Part shown: piece after piece, positions 34,950-46,769 of the stretch
Layout of the letters: every line of letters starts with the position of its first letter
Position numbering within the stretch: the first letter of the stretch is position 1
DNA from: Linanthus parryae
Lineage: Eukaryota; Streptophyta; Magnoliopsida; Ericales; Polemoniaceae
Assembly (NCBI GenBank): GCA_023055425.1
Contig: JALGPY010000013.1
Location: forward strand, 12,561,735-12,625,734
Direction: 5' to 3'
Length of the DNA: 64,000 bases
Translations under genes and position numbers: made by a program
The notes under the pieces: generated by a model
Told to the model about the DNA's origin: nothing
Database searches by the model: none
Seen by the model: only the letters and a program-made list of their open reading frames with translations

Positions 34950-37900
34950 CTAAACCAATACATCTTTATTTAGCATTCCCAATTCCAATCTTAGAGCTGA
35001 GAACCTTTCATCTGCTAATGGTTTAGTGAAGATATTTGCAGTTTGCATGTTAGTAGCAACAAATTCAAGAACAATATCACCTTTTTCAGCATGATCTCTG
35101 ATGAAATGGTGTATGACATCAATGTGCTTGGTTCTTGAGTGTTGCACTGGATTATTTGTAATTGAAATTGCACTAGTGTTATCACACTTAATAGGTATGC
35201 CCCTGAAATCAAATCCAAGGTCTCTTAGCTGTTGAGCAATCCATAAAACTTGTGAGCAACATGCTCCTGCAGCTATATATTCAGCTTCAGCTGTTGATAG
35301 AGCAACTGAATTCTGTTTCTTGGAATGCCAACTGATCAAGGATGATCCAATGAATTGACAAGTTCCTGAAGTACTTTTCCTATCAACCTTGTAACCTGCA
35401 AAGTCAGCATCTGAAAAACCATGTAAAGAGAAGTTAGAATGTATTGGATACCAAAGCCCTAAGTCTTTGGTACCATTGAGATATCTGAATATTCTCTTCA
35501 CAACAGTCAAGTGTGATTCTTTTGGATCAGCTTGAAATCTAGCACACATACACACACTAAACATAATATCCGGTCTGCTTGCTGTCAGACAGAGTAATGA
35601 TCCAATCATGCCTCTATACTCTTTTACATTGACACTCTTACCAGATTCATCCTTGTCTAAGGATAGTGTAGAACTCATAGGGGTCTTGGCTTCCTTACAT
35701 TGAGCCATGCTATATTTGTTTAGTAAGTCTCTTGTGTACTTGCTTTGATGCAGAAAGATGCCCTTCTTCAATTGATGTATTTGAAGTCATAGGAAGAAGT
35801 TCAACTCTCCCATCATGCTCATCTCAAATTCCTTGCTCATAAGACTTGAGAATTCTCTGCACAGTTGATCATTAGTAGCTCCAAACAATATATCATCAAC
35901 ATATATCTGAACTACAAGTAAAATATTTCTCATAAGTCTTTATGAAAAGAGTCTTGTCAACTAAACCTCTTTTGAAATCATTTTCAAGTAAAAAATTTGA
36001 CAGTCTTTCATACCAAACTCTTGGAGCTTGTTTCAAACCATAAAGAGCTTTGTCAAGTTTGTAAACATGAACTGGAAACTTGTCATTTTCAAAACCAGGT
36101 GGTTGTGCAACATAAACTTCTTCTTGTAAATAGTCATTCCATAAAGCACACTTCACATTCATTTGAAACAGTTTCATGTTCTTGTAAGATACAAAAGCAA
36201 GCAAAATTATAATTGCTTATAACATGGCAACTGGAGCAAAAGTTTCATCATAATCAATACCTTCTTCTTGATTGTAACCTTGAGCAACTAACCTTGCTTT
36301 GTTTCTGATCACATTGCCACTTTCATCCAACTTGTTTCTGAATACCCATCTGGTACCAATGACAGACTGGTTTGTAGGTGGAGGAACCAGGTTCCAAACC
36401 TTATTCCTTTCAAACTCATTGAGTTCACTTTTCATAGAAATAATCCAGTCTGCTTCTTGTAAAGCTTCTTTCACAGTTTTTGGTTCTACAAGAGAAATAA
36501 AGGCATTAAAAGCACATAAGTTCTTCAACTGCGATCTATTTTGTGTACCAGTGGTTGGATCTGATATGATATTATCAGTTGGATGGGATGATAGATATTT
36601 TAATCTCTTTCTTGGAGACCATGGTTCAGGCTCTCCATAGATCTTCTCTGGTCTTGAAGTAGTGTCTTTGTCTTTTGAATCCTTCTGAACATCTTTTTCA
36701 AGGCTTTGAGGTTTACTTTCAAGGTCTTGAAAATGTCTTATATTTTATTCTGAACCTTTCTTGAATCCTAATGGATTCTCTGTCTCTTCCTTTGATTCAT
36801 GCTTGTTCAAATTCAAGTCTGCAAAACTTTCACTCAAAGAACCATCATAGCTTTCATCAAAAATAACATGAATGCTCACTTCAACCTGTTTGGTTCTTTT
36901 ATTGTAAACTCCATAGGCTTTGCTATTCAGAGAGTAACCAAGAAATATACCTTCATCACTTCTTGCATCAAACTTACCAAGATTGTCTTTTCCATTGTTG
37001 TGAATAAAACAAGTACATTCAAAGGGTCTAAAGTATGAAATGTTTGGCTTCCTCCCTTTGAATAGTTCATAGGGGGTCTTCTTCAGAATAGGTCTGATCA
37101 AGCACCTGTTCAAAATATAGTTTGGTGTATTCACAGCTTCTGCCCAATAATGCTTTGGCAGCTTGTTCTCAAGAAGCAGTGTTCTTGACATATCTTCAAG
37201 AGTCCTGTTCTTTCTTTCAACAACACCATTCTGTTGAGGAGTTCTTGGAGTTGACAAGTTGTGATACCATGCTTATCACAGAATAAATCAAATTCCAACT
37301 GATCAAATTCTCTACCATGATCACTTCTGATTGAAGCTACAGGTAGGTTTTTCAAGTTTTGAAGTTCTCTGCAAAGCTTTGAAAATTCAGAGAGTGCTTC
37401 AGATTTTTCTTTGAGAAACATAACTCAAGTAAATCTAGAAAAATCATCTACAACAACTAGCATATACCTTTTACCTTTTGGAGTATGAGTCCTCATAAGA
37501 CCACATAGATCCATATGAAGCAATTCAATTGGTCTAGTTGTACTTACAAACTTCTTTGGCCTGAAGGAACTTCTGGTCTGCTTGCCTTGTGCACAGACTT
37601 TGCACATTTCATCTTCTTTGAACTTGATGGATGGCAATCCTCTTACCAAGTCTTTGGAAATCAACTTGTTCAAAGTATGCAAACTGATATGACCAAGTTT
37701 CCTGTGCCAAAGCTTTGAATTCTCTTTCAAGGCCTTGAGACACTTCAAACTTTCACCTGCAACTTTGTTAGTCTGAAAAGTATAAACATTGTTTGATCTA
37801 CAGGCTGTGAGAATGCAATCTCCTGATTTTTCATTTTTCACCACACACTTCTCTTTATCAAAGATAACTTTGTTGCCTTTATCACAAAGCTGAGACACAC

Positions 37901-38130
37901 TAAGCAAATTAAATTTCAAACCTTCAACTAGATAAACATCAGAGATGGAGTTTTGTACCAACTTTTCCGATACCAAGAATGTTGCATTTGCCTTTGTCAC
38001 CAAGTGTTATTGAACCTTCAGATTGCTCCTTCAATTGTGAAAATAGAGATCTATCTTCACTCATATGTCTTGAGCAACCACTGCCCATAAACCACTTCTG
38101 TTCTTTGATATTGGTGACAACCTGCAAACA
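34950..38130 (-). pseudogene. SIRE pol: protease, integrase, RT and RNase H, frameshifted
   Basis: Read downwards: protease segment QKWFMGSGCSRHMSED (about 38100-38055), GAG-preintegrase HRKLGHISLHTLNKL, integrase HMDLCGLMRT, SDHGREF and PQQNGVVERKNRTLEDMSRT, RT WVFRNKLDESGNVIRNKARL, YVDDILFGA (about 35905-35880) and RNase H FSDADFAGYKVDRKSTSG and STAEAEYIAAGAC. Frame changes occur near 37425, 37260, 36740, 36210, 35900 and 35780. The protease catalytic Asp is Gly (GSG for DSG), and the first RT catalytic Asp is Asn (FQMNVKCAL for the usual MDVKSAF), so even a frame-corrected product would lack these activities. Confidence 0.88.
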
Positions 38131-38142
38131 CCAATCACTGCC

Positions 38143-39987
38143 TTACCCAGCTGTTAGACCAAGTGTTGAATTTGGATTCATATTCAGGATCAACCATGTA
38201 GGTGGCCTAACCCCTTTAGGAACCCAAATATGCTTAACTTGTCCTTTGAGTTGAAAAGGAAAAGTGTTCCTCATTATGTGAGGGTCTCTTCTTTTAAAAT
38301 TACAAGTCGTCTTAACATGACCATTTCTACAGCAGTAATGACATGTAGGAGAGGTTTTGTTTCCATCTTTCAAAAATCTGGTATTGTTCCTTCTTGAAAA
38401 GTTTGGATTGAATCCAATATCATCTTTGTGAACAGACTGTGAACTTCCTCCAAGAATCAAGTTCAACTTGTGTTCTGATCCAGCAAGCTTGACTTTGACC
38501 AATTCAGATTCTTGAAGTTTCTCAGTAAGAGTAGTCTTTTGTTTCTCTAATTCATCAACCTGATGTCTTAGATTAACAAGGCTGTCACTCATTGAGGATT
38601 TCTCAGTGACTACTTCCTTGACTTGTGTTTTCGAGGCTTTTAAACTGATTTTCAAGGCCTTGAAATCACTATCAGTTTTCTTCTGAGAGATTTCAAGATT
38701 CTGATTTAGGCAAACAAGTTGTTAGTTTTCTTTTGCTTGCTCATGAAATTTTTCTTTCCAAAGTCTGATCTCTTTCAGATAATCTTCCTCATTCAAAAGC
38801 ATTGTTCTGAGATATTCTAAAAGAGCTTCTTTTGGTTTTGAAATCAGACAATTTACCATTACCTCAATGTTCTTATCAGAACTTTCATCATGCTTGGTCA
38901 TGAAGCATAGGTTGTCATGCTGTTCCTAAGATTCAGATTCATTAGAGCTATCTGAATCACTCCATGAAGCTATCATGGCTTTCTTTCTTCTGTCATGATC
39001 TTTCTTTTGAAAGCTCTTGATTTTCTTGTGTGGACATCTCTTATCAAGTATCCTGCATCACCACACTCAAAGCAGTTCATAACTTTTGATTTGTTTTGTG
39101 AAGAGGGATTACCTTTGTGGTCCTTGCTGCTGGATGATCTATGCCTTTCTCTGTCGAAATCTTTGTTTCCAAAGTTTTCCTTCATTTTGAGAATCCTTGT
39201 CAAGGCTTTGAAAATTAAGGCAATTGGATCTTCATCATCACCATCCTCAGTTTCAAGGCTTTGTGTTCTCTCATTCTATTTGGCTTTGAGAGCTAAGTTC
39301 TTGACACCATCTGGGAGTTCCCCATCAACTTCATTCATAGATATCTCATGTGTCAGAAGCTTCCCTTGTAGGTCATCAAGTTGTAAAATTGAGAGATTCT
39401 GAGCTTCTTCAATAGCAGTGGTCTTTGGTTACCATTTTGCCTTTGGAAGACTTCTGAGAATCTCCCTCGCCTTTTCTTCATTGGACAAATGTTTTCCCAG
39501 TGAATCAAGGTTGTTGACAATATCAGTGAACCTCTTGAACATATCTCTGATGGACTCATCTGCATTCATCTTAAACAGCTCATATTTCCTGAGATAAATA
39601 TTGATCTTGGTTTGCTTGACTTGACTGGTTCCCTCAAAGGTAACCACAAGCATATCCCAGATTTCTTTTGCAGTTGTGCATCCAGAGATCCTATTGAATT
39701 CATCTGTACTCAAAGCACAATACAAAATGTTTATAGCCTTGTAGTTCTTAGAAAATTGCTCTAATTCAGAAGAGGAGAGTGAGTCTTCTGTTTTGGGAGT
39801 TCTGATCCCATCTTTCTCTGTGTAGAAAGTATGAGGTCCATTTTGAATAATGGTCCAAAGCTCTAGATCTTGATCAACAATGAACATTTTCATGAGAGCT
39901 TTCCAGTGAGCAAAATTTTCTCCACAGAATAGAGAGGTCTGTTAGCAGCTCTTCCCTGTGAGAAACCACCATCACCTGGAGTACTCA
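38143..39987 (-). pseudogene. SIRE gag, frameshifted
   Basis: Start ATG 39987 (MSTPGDGGFSQGRAANRP), with a frameshift near 39930, after which the copia gag fold reads on (DLELWTIIQNGP, TAKEIWDMLVVTFEGTSQVK). The first zinc knuckle is degenerate (CFECGDAGYLIRDV: His to Tyr and last Cys to Val). A second, CHYCCRNGHVKTTC (about 38341-38300), keeps the CX2CX4HX4C ligands. A leucine/lysine-rich coiled-coil segment lies between. Frame breaks near 39428, 39280, 38970 and 38660. Confidence 0.85.
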
Positions 39988-40024
39988 TGATCACCATATG
40001 ATTAAATCTTATACAGTGATACAA

Positions 40025-40036
40025 GCTCTGATACCA
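40025..40036 (-). other. SIRE primer-binding site
   Basis: The minus strand reads TGGTATCAGAGC two bases after the LTR end; initiator tRNA-Met type. Confidence 0.88.
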
Positions 40037-40038
40037 AT

Positions 40039-41327
40039 TGAAAGTGTGAGTATGCAGATGTTAATGCAGCTAAGATATTCTAGAAGGGGGGGGGGGGTTA
40101 AATAGAGTATGCCAACTTTTTTGCATAACTTGCTAGGAAGATGAAAACTTATGCAAACAGTGAAGTTCAAGGCCTTGAAAAACAGTTCAAGCCCTTGGAG
40201 GATATGCAGTCAGTATAAAGCAAGTATTCCCTTTTCAATGCCTTGAAAACAAGTTCAAACCCTTGAAAAAACAAACAATTTTGTGTGCTGCAAAAACTAT
40301 GAAACAGAAAGAACTGAAAATGCAGAAGACAAGTGATTTATAGAGTTCAGTCCACTTGGACCTACGTCTCTACCTTAGGGATTAGATCCTGCAGGATTTT
40401 CAACTCAATTCTTATTAATCGAAAGCTAAGCCCTAGAATTCAAGCCCAGAGAGTTCCCTTACTCTGTTACAGCTAGTGGTTTTCCCTAACCTGTCTAGTA
40501 CCTGCTCTAGCTAACTGATTAACTAATAATTCTCTATTGTTCAATTTGAACAATCCTTGAGAATAGATGTAGAAATAATACAGAAATGATCTACCAATAC
40601 AGCTCAACACAGAAGAACACTTGGAGTAGAAAACTGCAGTGAAAATGCAGTGAACTTTTGTGGAAAGGATTGAGAGGTTGATGTTCTTCTTTGGTGCTTT
40701 GTTAATCCAGAAACTTGTCTCTTGTTTTTTCCCGTTGAGTCTCTTCTGTTGTTGCTTCAAAGTGATCTCTATTTAAACTGCATGAAGCTCTGCAAATCTT
40801 CCCAGATTTTCAGCAACAACTTCCTATTTTGTAGGCAACAGCTTTGACTCTCTTTAACAGCTTTGTCCAAGTGATAGTTGATCACAATCTCCAGAGATTT
40901 TGTTGTGATCTTGTCCATAAGCAATCTGAGAAGCTTTCATAAGTCTCTGATTGATCACAGGATCAAAATATTCATCTATTTCCAAAACTGCACAACTTCA
41001 GTTTAGGAAACAATCCTGAAAATATTAGAAACAAAATTTCCTGCATTATCATGGTCAAACAGATGTTATGATCAAAACATGTTAGAATAATTTGTCTTTC
41101 ATCATCTAATAACAATGAATCGAACATATGAAATAAAGAGAGAGAATCAACTCAGAGAGTTTGCAGAAAACTCCCCCTCAGAGTGTGCATACAGGTTAAG
41201 CCGTTTCAAGGCCTTGAAAATAGCTAAACTATTTTCAAGCCTCTGAGACTGATTCAAGGCTTTGAAGGCTGGTTCAAGGCCTTGAAATAGCTAAGCTATT
41301 TCAAGTCTTGCACAACCTGATCTTTCA
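40039..41327 (-). repeat. SIRE 5' LTR (1289 bp)
   Basis: On the minus strand TGAAAGATCAGG...CACTTTCA; the LTR has short inverted ends TGAAAG/CTTTCA. It contains three perfect TTCAAGGCCTTGAA palindromes (40166, 41205, 41273) and several relatives. Confidence 0.92.
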
Positions 41328-41332
41328 CTCAT

Positions 41333-41530
41333 ATCAATATACTCACACACAAGTCTATAGTTGATCGTCCTGTTAATCAATATAAACCACTAGGGATATT
41401 TAAGATAAACAAAAATTGCAATCTAAAGGACTTCATTTTATTAAATATCTCCATAAATAATATAATGATTATTCTAGCCAAAACAATGTTCATAGTAAAT
41501 AAGATTGTCTCTAGAACATCTATTCCAACA
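41333..41530 (-). repeat. Copia element 2, 3' LTR, segment 3 (U3 start)
   Basis: Continues the LTR after the SIRE insertion (shared AGTCTATAG..GATCGTCCTGTTAATCA block) and ends with CATCTATTCCAACA, the complement of the LTR start. Confidence 0.9.
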
Positions 41531-41544
41531 GTATCCTACTTGCA

Positions 41545-43750
41545 CTAAAGCCAATCGGGTGTATCTCGTATGCCAATAGATCTAGTGTGCCCTTCATGCT
41601 TGCGCTGAACAAGCGGCTTTGTAAGTGGATCTGACATATTCCCATCTGTAGGAATCTTGCATATCATCACATCTCCTCTATATATTATTTTACGAATAAG
41701 ATGGAACTTTTTGAGTACGTGCTTGGATTTCTGGTGTGACCTGGGTTCCTTGGATTGTGTGATCGCTCCAGTGTTGTCACAATGCAACTCAACGAGATCC
41801 ACAATGCTAGGAACCACACCAAGCTCAGTAATTAACTTTCTTATCCAAACAGCCTCCTTTGCTACGCCATTCGCAGCAATGTACTTACCCTAATTTTGCA
41901 GAATCAGCAACCGTCTCTTGCTTGGAAATTTTCCAGCTTACACCTCCTCCATTCAAGCAAAACACGAATCCTGGCTGCGATCTGAAATCATCTATGTCGG
42001 TTTGGAATCTTGCGTCAGTGTAACCCCTTAAACGAAGCTCTTCCTCCCCTCCATATATCAAGAACGCATCCTTAGTCTCCTCAAGTACTTAAGGATGTTC
42101 TTGATAGTTATCCAGTGAATCTCACCCGAATTGGACTCATATCTGCTTGCCATACTCAACGCGTATGACACATCTGGTCTAGTACATAACATGGCGTACA
42201 TGATGGATCATATGGTCGACGCATAGGGAACCCTACTCATGCGGTCCTTATCAATCTCATTGGAGGGACAGTCAGCCTTCGAAAGGGTGACTCCATACGA
42301 CATGGGCAAGAATCCTTCATGGAGTCTTGCATGTTGAACCGTTTCAACACGTTGTCTATATATGTACTTTCGCTTAGGCCAAGCATCTTCCTAGATCTAT
42401 TCCTATAGATCATGATACCAAGTATGTAAGTTGCATCTCGTAAGTCCTTCATTGAGAAACACTTTCCTAGCCGATATTTAACAGATTGCAAGGTAGGAAT
42501 GTCGTTTCCAATGACTAGTATGTCATCCACATACAAGACCAGAAACACAACAGAGCTCCCACTAACCTTCTTGTAAAAACAAGGTTCAGTTCTTGATGAA
42601 GCCAAACTCTTTGATCGCACCATCAAAACGTTGATTCCAACTCCTAGAAGTTTGCTTCAATCCATAAATGGATCGCTGCAACTTACACACTTTATGGGCA
42701 TGCTCTGGATCCTCAAATCCCTCTGTCTATGTCATGTACACATATTCAAGGAGGTTTTCATACAAAAATATTGTTTTGACATCCATCTGCCGAATCTCAT
42801 AATCATGATAAGCTGCAATAGTAAGTAAGATACTAATGGATTTGGTCATTGCGAATGGGGAAAAGGTTTCATCATTGTCTATGCCATGAATCTGTCTGAA
42901 TCCTTTTTTACACTAATCGGCCCTTATAGGCAATCACATTGTCATCCATGTCGGTCTTCTTCTTGAAGACCCATTTGCACCCTATGGGTCGAGCCCCTTA
43001 GAGTGGTTCCACCAAAGTCCATATTTTGTTGGTATACATGGATTCCATTTCGGATCTCATGACCTCAAGCCACTTTTGAGAGTCCGAACCTTTCATGGCC
43101 TCTCCATAGGTAGTAGGATCATCATCTATGAGTAGTGCATCACCGGGCTCAGTCACGAGAAGTCCATACCTCTCTGGCTCCTGGCGCACCCTACTAGATC
43201 TACGAAGTTCTTGTGTTACTTGAACAGGTTGCTCCACAACAGTTTGTGGTTCTTGGTGATGTTCCATTGTTGGATCAGTGGTTTGTGGTTCTTGAATTTC
43301 TTCAAGTTCTACAGTCCTCCCATTGGCTTCTTTAGAGACAAATTCTCTTTCTAGAAACACACCGGTCTGGACAACAAACACTTTGTTCTCGGTTGGATTT
43401 TAGAAATAATATCCCTTCGTTTCCTTCGGGTATCCCACAAACTTACACTTATCCGACTTGGACCATAGATTTTATGTTTGTAAATGCTTGACATACACAT
43501 CGCAGCCTCAAATCCTCATAAAAGACAATGTGGGAAGCCTCCTACTCCACATCTCATATGGAGTATTCATGACTGATTTGGATGGAACACGGTTTAGGGT
43601 GAAAGTTGCACATAATAGAGCGTGCCCACAAAATGATAATGAAAGATCCGTTTGACACATCATAGATCTAACCATGTCCAACAGAGTTCGATTCCTCCTC
43701 CCGAATACGCCATTCCACTGTGTCGTTCTGGGTGGAGTGAGTTGGGAAAA
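41545..43750 (-). pseudogene. Copia element 2 pol remnant (integrase C-terminus, RT, RNase H)
   Basis: The minus strand encodes LTPPRTTQWNGV and GRRNRTLLDMVRSMMCQTD (integrase), the linker with ELRRSSRVRQEPERYGLLV, RT with LYVDDILVIGNDIP, and RNase H ending IRDTPDWL, all close to copia element 1. Several frameshifts and stops divide it. The 5' boundary at about 43748 falls inside integrase, so gag, protease and the integrase core are missing. Confidence 0.9.
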
Positions 43751-45285
43751 GTGAAGGCCCAAGAAGCTATTAGTTTTTTCCTATTATACAAATAAATTCA
43801 CCTACTTTTACTAACTCTTTTTTGTTTGTGATTTTCTCAGATTCATTCCAGCTCCGTGAAAAAACTATCTCAAGTAAAAACTATGTATGTAGATTCATGT
43901 GACTAAGTTTCAAGATGTCAGCATTATTTTATATGAGTTAATAATCATGTAAACTATGTAGATACAAGTGTATACATTCATGAAAATTAAGTCCGGATAA
44001 ACAAATGATTTTTACCTAGAAGTTACATATATGCATACTTGTATAGTTCTATGATTCCAATACCTCTATCTTTTTAGAACAATCAATCACTCTCAATTGT
44101 GTTTGATATTTTTAATTTTTTTATACAATTTATAATAATGTATATAAGTAATAGGTTCTTCAAATATGGTTCTACCCTCATATTGAGTTTTAAATGATTA
44201 GATTATGACGTCTAATCTTGCTCTTATATTCTGCTTTTCTTTTATTGCTTTTACCTATTGGTATATTCTTGCTCAATTGGCATGAATTAGTCATATTACA
44301 CTCCAACAACCTTCTCTCTAGGTGTATGTGTAGTGTAATTTATTTATTTTTTTATTTGTCATATCCGTTCTAAACTACAATAATTGTTTCTTTCCGTCGT
44401 TCCAGCTAAATAAACTTATATATATATATGATTTTTTGGTGTGTAAAAAAAATTCGGAGTCACTATCTTTTTAGCGGATATTTGTACTTACGAAATAATG
44501 TTGTTATAGTTCTGATAGTATGTGTAGTTGCTCAATTAGAAGAAAGTTTAGGGTTGTTAAGAAAATTAAAATATGTACTGCACTAGTCTTCCTAACCGAG
44601 ACAGATATTACTAAATGGTCTTGTCCTACTCAAAGAAGTTTAACAATGATGATAATATGAATAAAGGAATAGTTGGGTTTGGACTTTGGAGCATTACTCC
44701 GTGTTCAAAAAATACATAAAAAATGAGAATATCATTCAAATAAAAATCTAAAAATATTTTTATATAAAAATATTTAAGTCTACATGTTTGAGTGATGGGC
44801 ATTGCAGAAGAGCTAAAAATTACCAAACAAAATATTCTCTAAAGAGTTCACATGGGAACACAAGCAGCAGAAGGAGCTACATTATCAATACAGTTGAGAA
44901 CATGAGAAAAATTAAGTTAATTATGTAGATTCTATAAAATGTTGTAGTGAAAATGTCAATAGACACAACATATTTAGACAAGAAAGTTTAATGTGATGGA
45001 ACCGAAGATTTGTAACTATGGGCAATATACATTCGTTTTGGGATTTGACATCTATATACAAAGGTAATGCATATGCTATTTTTAAGTTACCAGACATTTT
45101 CAAACTCACACATCTTTGGATGATTTTATCTACATATATATCTTGTGTATTTCACACAAATAAGTCCCATTTCTAAAGGGTTCACAATTTCCGCTTCTTT
45201 CGTAACGTCTTGAACAAGTATTTTTCATCCTACCATCGCATGTTTATATTATGCTTAGTGCTTCAAGCTATATAAGACAATAGAC
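43751..45285. other. AT-rich intergenic DNA, no gene seen
   Basis: Short open frames only, no family signatures. A TATATA simple repeat lies near 44418-44430. Confidence 0.6.
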
Positions 45286-45286
45286 A

Positions 45287-46369
45287 TGATCCAAGCCACT
45301 ACAATTTTGTGACCATATAGTAACTTTTTTCATGGTGGTCTTTTAGAAGGAGAACGCAAACCAAAGGAAAGTTCTATATTCTCACATCTTATAGGATATT
45401 AGATGGAAAGAGTATGCTTGATATTTCTAAATATGCAGTTGAAATCCACAATGATAATAGTATTTCTGGCACTGTTTTTTATTTTAATCAGTGGCCTCCT
45501 TGTGCAGGAAAATTGAGGTGGGAGGACTGTACAAAGATTAAAAACAAAATAATATTTTGAGGAGACATATTTTCTAAGTTGGAAGGACAAGACTCTGAAC
45601 ATATACAGATCTTCAAGGGACTACGATTTTTAAAAGCTTGTCTATGCAATATTTATTGCTAAGTTAGTACAAGATCATGTCAGGTGCAACCCATTTTCGT
45701 AGATTAGTGAAATCCTAAAATTTTGTATACATGGATCCACTTATTTTCCTGTTTAAAACATAAACATTGTAAGCCTGTGTAGCATAATTCATTTTCTGTT
45801 GAACAAATTAAACGTGGTTATTTATTTATTAAACTACATGCGGTATAAATTATATTTCCACATGCAAAACACATGCATACAACTAGTAGTAAAAAGTAGT
45901 TAACGACAGCATCTCCAATAGGTTAAGTATATCGGTTTTTTAGTTAAATTATAGATAATTTAGAAATTATTCTACACTCCAATAGATTATGTAGCTTGTT
46001 CTGCAAATGATTATGTAGTATGTATCTTTCGCCAAATTTGGCGATATTTTTTTGTTAGGCAAACTCAACCCACCTCTCCTATTTTTATGGATCACGTGTA
46101 TTTCCTAAATTTTCTCATTAGTTTTCCGACCTCTTCTCTCAGTATATTCCAATTTCCAAAATTTGATCGGTGATGAAACATTTCAATCTTCATCTTTCCT
46201 ATTTTTTCTCTTCAGTGACATTGTTTTTCATAACCACTGCTGGAGTGAAAATTTAAAATATCCCTCCTTTAAAATGCAAATCAGTAATATTATGTACAAT
46301 TTTCCTAAAACTTATCCAATAATATTAGAGATGCTCTTATACTAATTGATTTCTGTTAGCTGAAATTAA
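45287..46369. repeat. Direct repeat, left copy (with MITE)
   Basis: From GACATGATCCAAGCCACTAC to GCTGAAATTAA, repeated at 51207-51829 with few differences. The left copy additionally contains the MITE at about 45903-46336 and some flanking bases. The + strand holds a fragment reading PPCAGKLRWEDC that I do not recognise. Confidence 0.8.
45903..46336. mobile_element. MITE with GAGCATCTCC-type ends
   Basis: GCATCTCCAATAGG at 45909 and AGAGATGCTC ending 46336 form imperfect inverted ends. TTA follows (46337-46339) and also precedes at 45900-45902. A TTA duplication is usual for Tourist-like PIF/Harbinger MITEs. The left terminus is degraded. Confidence 0.55.
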
Positions 46370-46594
46370 GGGTAAAAGACATTTTTCACCCTCCATTTAT
46401 GGACAAAATACATTTTGCCCCATGATTTATGGACAAAATACTTTGTGCACCCCTGTCAGTGGATGGAGCTAAAGGAATGAGCTAAATGACATATTTACCC
46501 TCACTTTGAAAAAAAATTACACTATTATATAAACATATTCTTCTCCTCATCCTCTTATTTCTAACCGTAGCCTCTTCCTCTCATACGTCTCACG

Positions 46595-46724
46595 GAGGAA
46601 GAAGAAGAAGAAGAAGAAGAAGAAGAAGAAGAAGAAGAAGAAGAAGAAGAAGAAGAAGAAGAAGAAGAAGAAGAAGAAGAAGAAGAAGAAGAAGAAGAAG
46701 AAGAAAAAGAAGAAGAAGAAGAAA
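46595..46724. repeat. Long (GAA)n microsatellite
   Basis: About 40 GAA units with one interruption near 46703-46709. The poly-Phe and poly-Ser frames it creates on the minus strand are artefacts. Confidence 0.97.
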
Positions 46725-46769
46725 AGATACAAAAGAAACCAAAAATTCGGGGCATAGGGAGAGTAATCA

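Larger units (their letters stand above)
26179..41327 (-). mobile_element. SIRE-type Ty1/copia retrotransposon, containing a nested gypsy remnant
   Basis: The ends on the + strand are TGAAAGTGTG (26179) and CTGATCTTTCA (41327), with perfect target duplication CTCAT (26174-26178, 41328-41332). Reading the minus strand: LTR 41327-40039, PBS, gag, protease, integrase, RT, RNase H, purine tract, a short additional ORF, then (after an intruding gypsy remnant) the remainder of the 3' LTR 27059-26179. A long gag with CCHC plus an extra ORF after pol fits the SIRE lineage. Several catalytic residues are lost. Confidence 0.9.
23411..43750 (-). mobile_element. Second copia element of the same family, 5'-truncated, interrupted by nested insertions
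   Basis: The 3' LTR in minus orientation ends with TGTAGGG at 23411 (complement of CCCTACA) and begins (TGTTGGAATAG) at 41530. Its pieces are 23411-24353, 25915-26173 and 41328-41530, separated by a solo Athila-like LTR and a SIRE element. The pol remnant occupies 41545-43750. Gag, protease and the 5' LTR are missing past about 43750. It is opposite in orientation to copia element 1. Confidence 0.9.
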
